DNA of 18,264 nucleotides, taken from contig CAMOUK010000027.1 in assembly GCA_946626535.1 (NCBI GenBank), positions 1 through 18,264 on the forward strand, written 5' to 3'. How positions within the stretch are numbered: position 1 is the stretch's first letter; the number at the start of each line of letters is the position of its first letter. The stretch comes from an uncultured Caryophanales bacterium. GTDB lineage: Bacteria; Bacillota_I; Bacilli_A; Acholeplasmatales; Anaeroplasmataceae. The translations under genes and the position numbers were made by a program. This document shows, piece by piece, positions 17,501-18,264 of the stretch. Below the pieces are notes generated by a model. It saw only the letters and a list, made by a program, of their open reading frames with translations, ran no database searches and was not told the DNA's origin.

Positions 17501-18264
17501 GTTGAATTAGAAAAATATATTAATTCACTAAATGGTGTTGTTGAAGAGAAAAAGGAAGAAGCTGAATTTAATGATTTAATTTCACTTAAGGATAATATTG
17601 TTAAAAATATCGATGATATTAAAGAAGAAAGAAAGCTAGGTAGAGTATTACTAACTGGTGCTACTGGCTTTTTAGGTATTCATATTTTAAAGGAATTATT
17701 AAATCAAAAGATGGATGTTGTTGCCTTAGTAAGAGGTAAGAATATCGACGCTAAAATGAGACTTACAGGCTTACTAGCATATTATTTTGATTCACCTTTA
17801 GAGGATGAACTAAATAAATATGTTAAGGTTATAGATTCTGATATTACTAATGATAATTTAGATGAATTATTAAAGGATGAAAAGTTTGATACTATCATTA
17901 ACTGTGCAGCGATAGTTAAGCATTTTGCTCAAGATGATATTATTGAAAGAATTAATGTTGGTGGAGTTAAAAATTTAATTAAGATTGCTAAAAATAAAAA
18001 GGTAAGATTAATTCAAATTTCAACATTAAGTGTTGCAGGTGAAAATATTGATGATAGATTTAATCAATACTTTAGAATGAAGGAAAATATGCTATCATTT
18101 GGTCAAGATATTTCTAATAAATATGTTCATTCTAAATTCAATGCTGAAAAGGCCGTTTTAGAGGCTATTAGTGATGGCCTAGATGCTAAAATAATTAGAG
18201 TTGGTAATCTAATGGGTAGAAATAGTGATGGTGAATTCCAAGCTAATTCTATTACTAATGGCTT
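11525..18264 (+). CDS. Nonribosomal peptide synthetase C-A-T-C-A-T-R, 3' end outside window
   Basis: Cytoplasmic assembly line that activates two amino acids, joins them and releases the product by reduction. 2246 codons are seen without a stop. C1 (about 1-410) has HHIIFDG at 119-125. A1 (about 425-900) has YTSGSTGLPKG at 569-579, NAYGPTE, YKTGD and Lys896. T1 carries the phosphopantetheine serine S949 in GLTS. C2 (about 990-1400) has HHIICDG at 1119-1125. A2 (about 1415-1915) has YTSGSTGKPKG at 1575-1585, NGYGPTE, YRSGD and Lys1909. T2 has LGGTS with S1964. The terminal reductase starts near 2035: GATGFLG at 2045-2051, T2167, Y2200/K2204 (YxxxK) and RVGNLMGR. About 150 residues of it should lie beyond the window. 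There is no thioesterase or epimerase in the part seen. Opening with a C domain and no loading module suggests N-acylation of residue 1. Manual A1 and A2 pocket readings are DAMLFGAVFK and DAQFDGGITK. Predicted product type: an N-acyl dipeptide aldehyde or a derivative of it. Confidence 0.95.
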   Translation, partial: MKYYPLSKTEEGIYLSCLEKTDAYNLANLVNLGKNIDVEMLKDSIKKVFAAHPYLFTKLSLGDDGLIYKHIEESKLDIPYFEVDKLDIKSDPFELLNNYLFRLAIYKCNGEYYFLYDFHHIIFDGTSIKLFIDQVLEVYEGKKIEAESYDANIYAEAELEELKSKKYDSAKAFFEKSIIDTEVDSNLVFDKNDGKAIWNRYDTKLNIKNADVKSLTKKLNIKTSTFFLACFSFLLSKINMDDKALFLTVNNGRNEKLNNTLGMFVKTYPFYLENKELVKDYLVSANEYQIGAVNNLLYPFSSLLKDLGINSSILFAYQGDYFYKTKLNNKEIYIKPLERKDGKEDLSIELHRDSNEFIIWVEYRNDRYEDSTITHLVKLFDQVMKEFLVKEKLDDINLVSDEEQKLLDSFNDVDPSYINFNETILDKFKKSVKNYPNNLAVVFKDKKYTYKEADIYSNRLANKLVEMGLKKENVCSILIKKSEFIVLASLGVIKSGAAYQPLDPTYPEERLNFMVKDSRAKVLILDRDLDGLINEFNGPKIYTDEIINFENINDPNIKVDPNDLFIMLYTSGSTGLPKGVMLEHRNINTFVSFYHKEYEADENSHMAAYASYGFDADMMDLYPALCCGGTVYVIPEELRLDLVKLGKFYNDNKITHSLITTQVGRQFATELEIKYLKHFFVGGEKLVPIEPPKGYILHNAYGPTEGTVFCTEYIVDKLYYRVPIGKNLNTYKFYVLDKNKKKLPTLVSGELYISGPQVGRGYLNREKENKEAFLTNPFDDDPMFKRLYKTGDIVRLLADGTVDFIGRKDGQVKIRGFRVELTEVEKIIREFDGITDATVKDFTDPSGVKFICAYVVSNSKVDVAKLNEFIGSKKPPYMIPAYTMQIDKIPLNQNQKVNKRALPMPELKVSEKVLPENDLEKEVYDIVKDVIGHDSFGVTTNLYEAGLTSVSSIRLTILLSKKFNKDVDSSDINNNPTVRDLIKALGDKSDTKEYDILEEYPLTKTQEGIFVECVSKPNSTNYNIPFLFKLPNTIDLNKLFDSVVNTINNHPYVKIKLFMNDSGDILAKRENCEAVVERIKVDKIVPKSLIRPFEILNGKLYRAEIIEASDANYLYLDFHHIICDGTSEAILLNDINKAYLGEKLEPEEFLGFDVALKEKDDLNSSKLEKAKAYYNNILKDIDGEYLIKKDLKTSDISKLQSKDFIIDLDSDKLKEFIDSNKLTLNAYFNFAFAFTLSKYLYKNDALYVTIYNGRNSAKLENTVSMLVKTLPVYIKYEEDSKILDKLSLMKDMLSGMQANDLYSFADISRDYDIKADIMFAYQGDSFIFDKIGKQKVEAILLESDTPKSAFGLDVFLENNKFRLHFEWDEAIYNIETIKSFERLYELVLNELNKRVFIKEINTLPEEDKKLYEKFNDTYVEIPNITINKLLEENAKKYPNKDAVIGCNRKYTYKEFNEACNKVANTLYDSGVRLETKVVMLMPRIAEAYVVRQGIIKSGGAFIPIDPKYPDERIEYIITNSEAKLLISTKEIIEQKKDMITSTNVKALAIEEILKSNKVNNLDLDIPQTSLAYMIYTSGSTGKPKGVMISHHNLINYVLDGKNIGTSLYRNIKEGAIGCSFASLSFDASLQEECVPLTHGYTAVIASEEEIENPLMLAKTLIKNHVNIMFMTPSFVSNFIDMKEFVEALRGFKVLDMGAEAVPTELCQKLRSLGVTADIYNGYGPTETTITCTYHKVVDKYVTIGKPFANTKLYLLDKNGHILPINAIGDLTIAGDQVGLGYYKLPDRTKASFIEVNGLRAYRSGDLARYNSEGNIEFFGRLDNQVKLRGLRVELDEIEKVLNSYPNITRSIIMVKTNNVDGDYLAAYFTANKMIDKEDLTLHMSKSLTPYMVPKAMMQLDKIPLTPNGKIDKKALPEIEVKKENKVVKEATNELQRKLLNIFKKSLNNDNVGIDDDFFDLGGTSLSASKVAMLALGENLPIAYKDIFDYSTVVELEKYINSLNGVVEEKKEEAEFNDLISLKDNIVKNIDDIKEERKLGRVLLTGATGFLGIHILKELLNQKMDVVALVRGKNIDAKMRLTGLLAYYFDSPLEDELNKYVKVIDSDITNDNLDELLKDEKFDTIINCAAIVKHFAQDDIIERINVGGVKNLIKIAKNKKVRLIQISTLSVAGENIDDRFNQYFRMKENMLSFGQDISNKYVHSKFNAEKAVLEAISDGLDAKIIRVGNLMGRNSDGEFQANSITNG

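Noticed and set aside
1..18264. CRISPR array, tRNA or rRNA genes, integrase or phage genes
   Set aside because: No regularly spaced repeats, cloverleaf-like segments or recombinase motifs were seen on either strand.

Overview
The window is AT-rich and reads as a low-GC Gram-positive (Bacillota) chromosome, probably from a gut-type anaerobe. The evidence is heavy use of A/T-ending codons, strong AGGAGG-type ribosome binding sites, TGn-TATAAT extended -10 promoters, a lipobox substrate-binding protein and a PPi-dependent phosphofructokinase. TGA is not read as tryptophan (Trp is TGG), so this is not the Mycoplasma code. The genus cannot be fixed from the sequence. All genes are on the plus strand.

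Layout. (1) 1-1223: the 3' part of a group II intron, with an endonuclease-less reverse transcriptase/maturase (5' end outside the window) followed by foldable RNA domains V and VI with a bulged branch-point A. (2) 1234-7042: a tightly packed four-gene signalling operon: a REC/degenerate-GGDEF/EAL protein, a free-standing HPt protein, a membrane hybrid histidine kinase with two receiver domains, and a lipoprotein of the extracellular solute-binding family. The parts form a complete candidate phosphorelay from an extracytoplasmic binding protein to c-di-GMP hydrolysis. (3) 7180-8958: a monocistronic PPi-dependent phosphofructokinase with its own promoter and terminator. (4) 8978-10554: a monocistronic MFS transporter of the sugar/cation type with an unusual ~60-residue soluble insert. 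(5) 10569-11440: a two-gene DUF4160 / DUF2442-HTH cassette that looks like a toxin-antitoxin-type autoregulated pair. Its promoter spacer is filled by a perfect 20-bp palindrome, and near-identical terminator hairpins flank the cassette. (6) 11467-18264: a very large nonribosomal peptide synthetase running off the right edge (2246 codons seen), architecture C-A-T-C-A-T-reductase.

The NRPS layout matches the dipeptide-aldehyde/pyrazinone synthetases known from gut commensals. An N-terminal condensation domain suggests an N-acylated dipeptide, and the terminal NAD(P)H-dependent reductase would release it as an aldehyde, a class of protease inhibitor. The most noteworthy systems are this NRPS, the binding-protein/phosphorelay/c-di-GMP operon and the palindrome-controlled DUF4160/DUF2442-HTH cassette. 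All intergenic gaps are under 300 bases, and the supported sites in them are listed.
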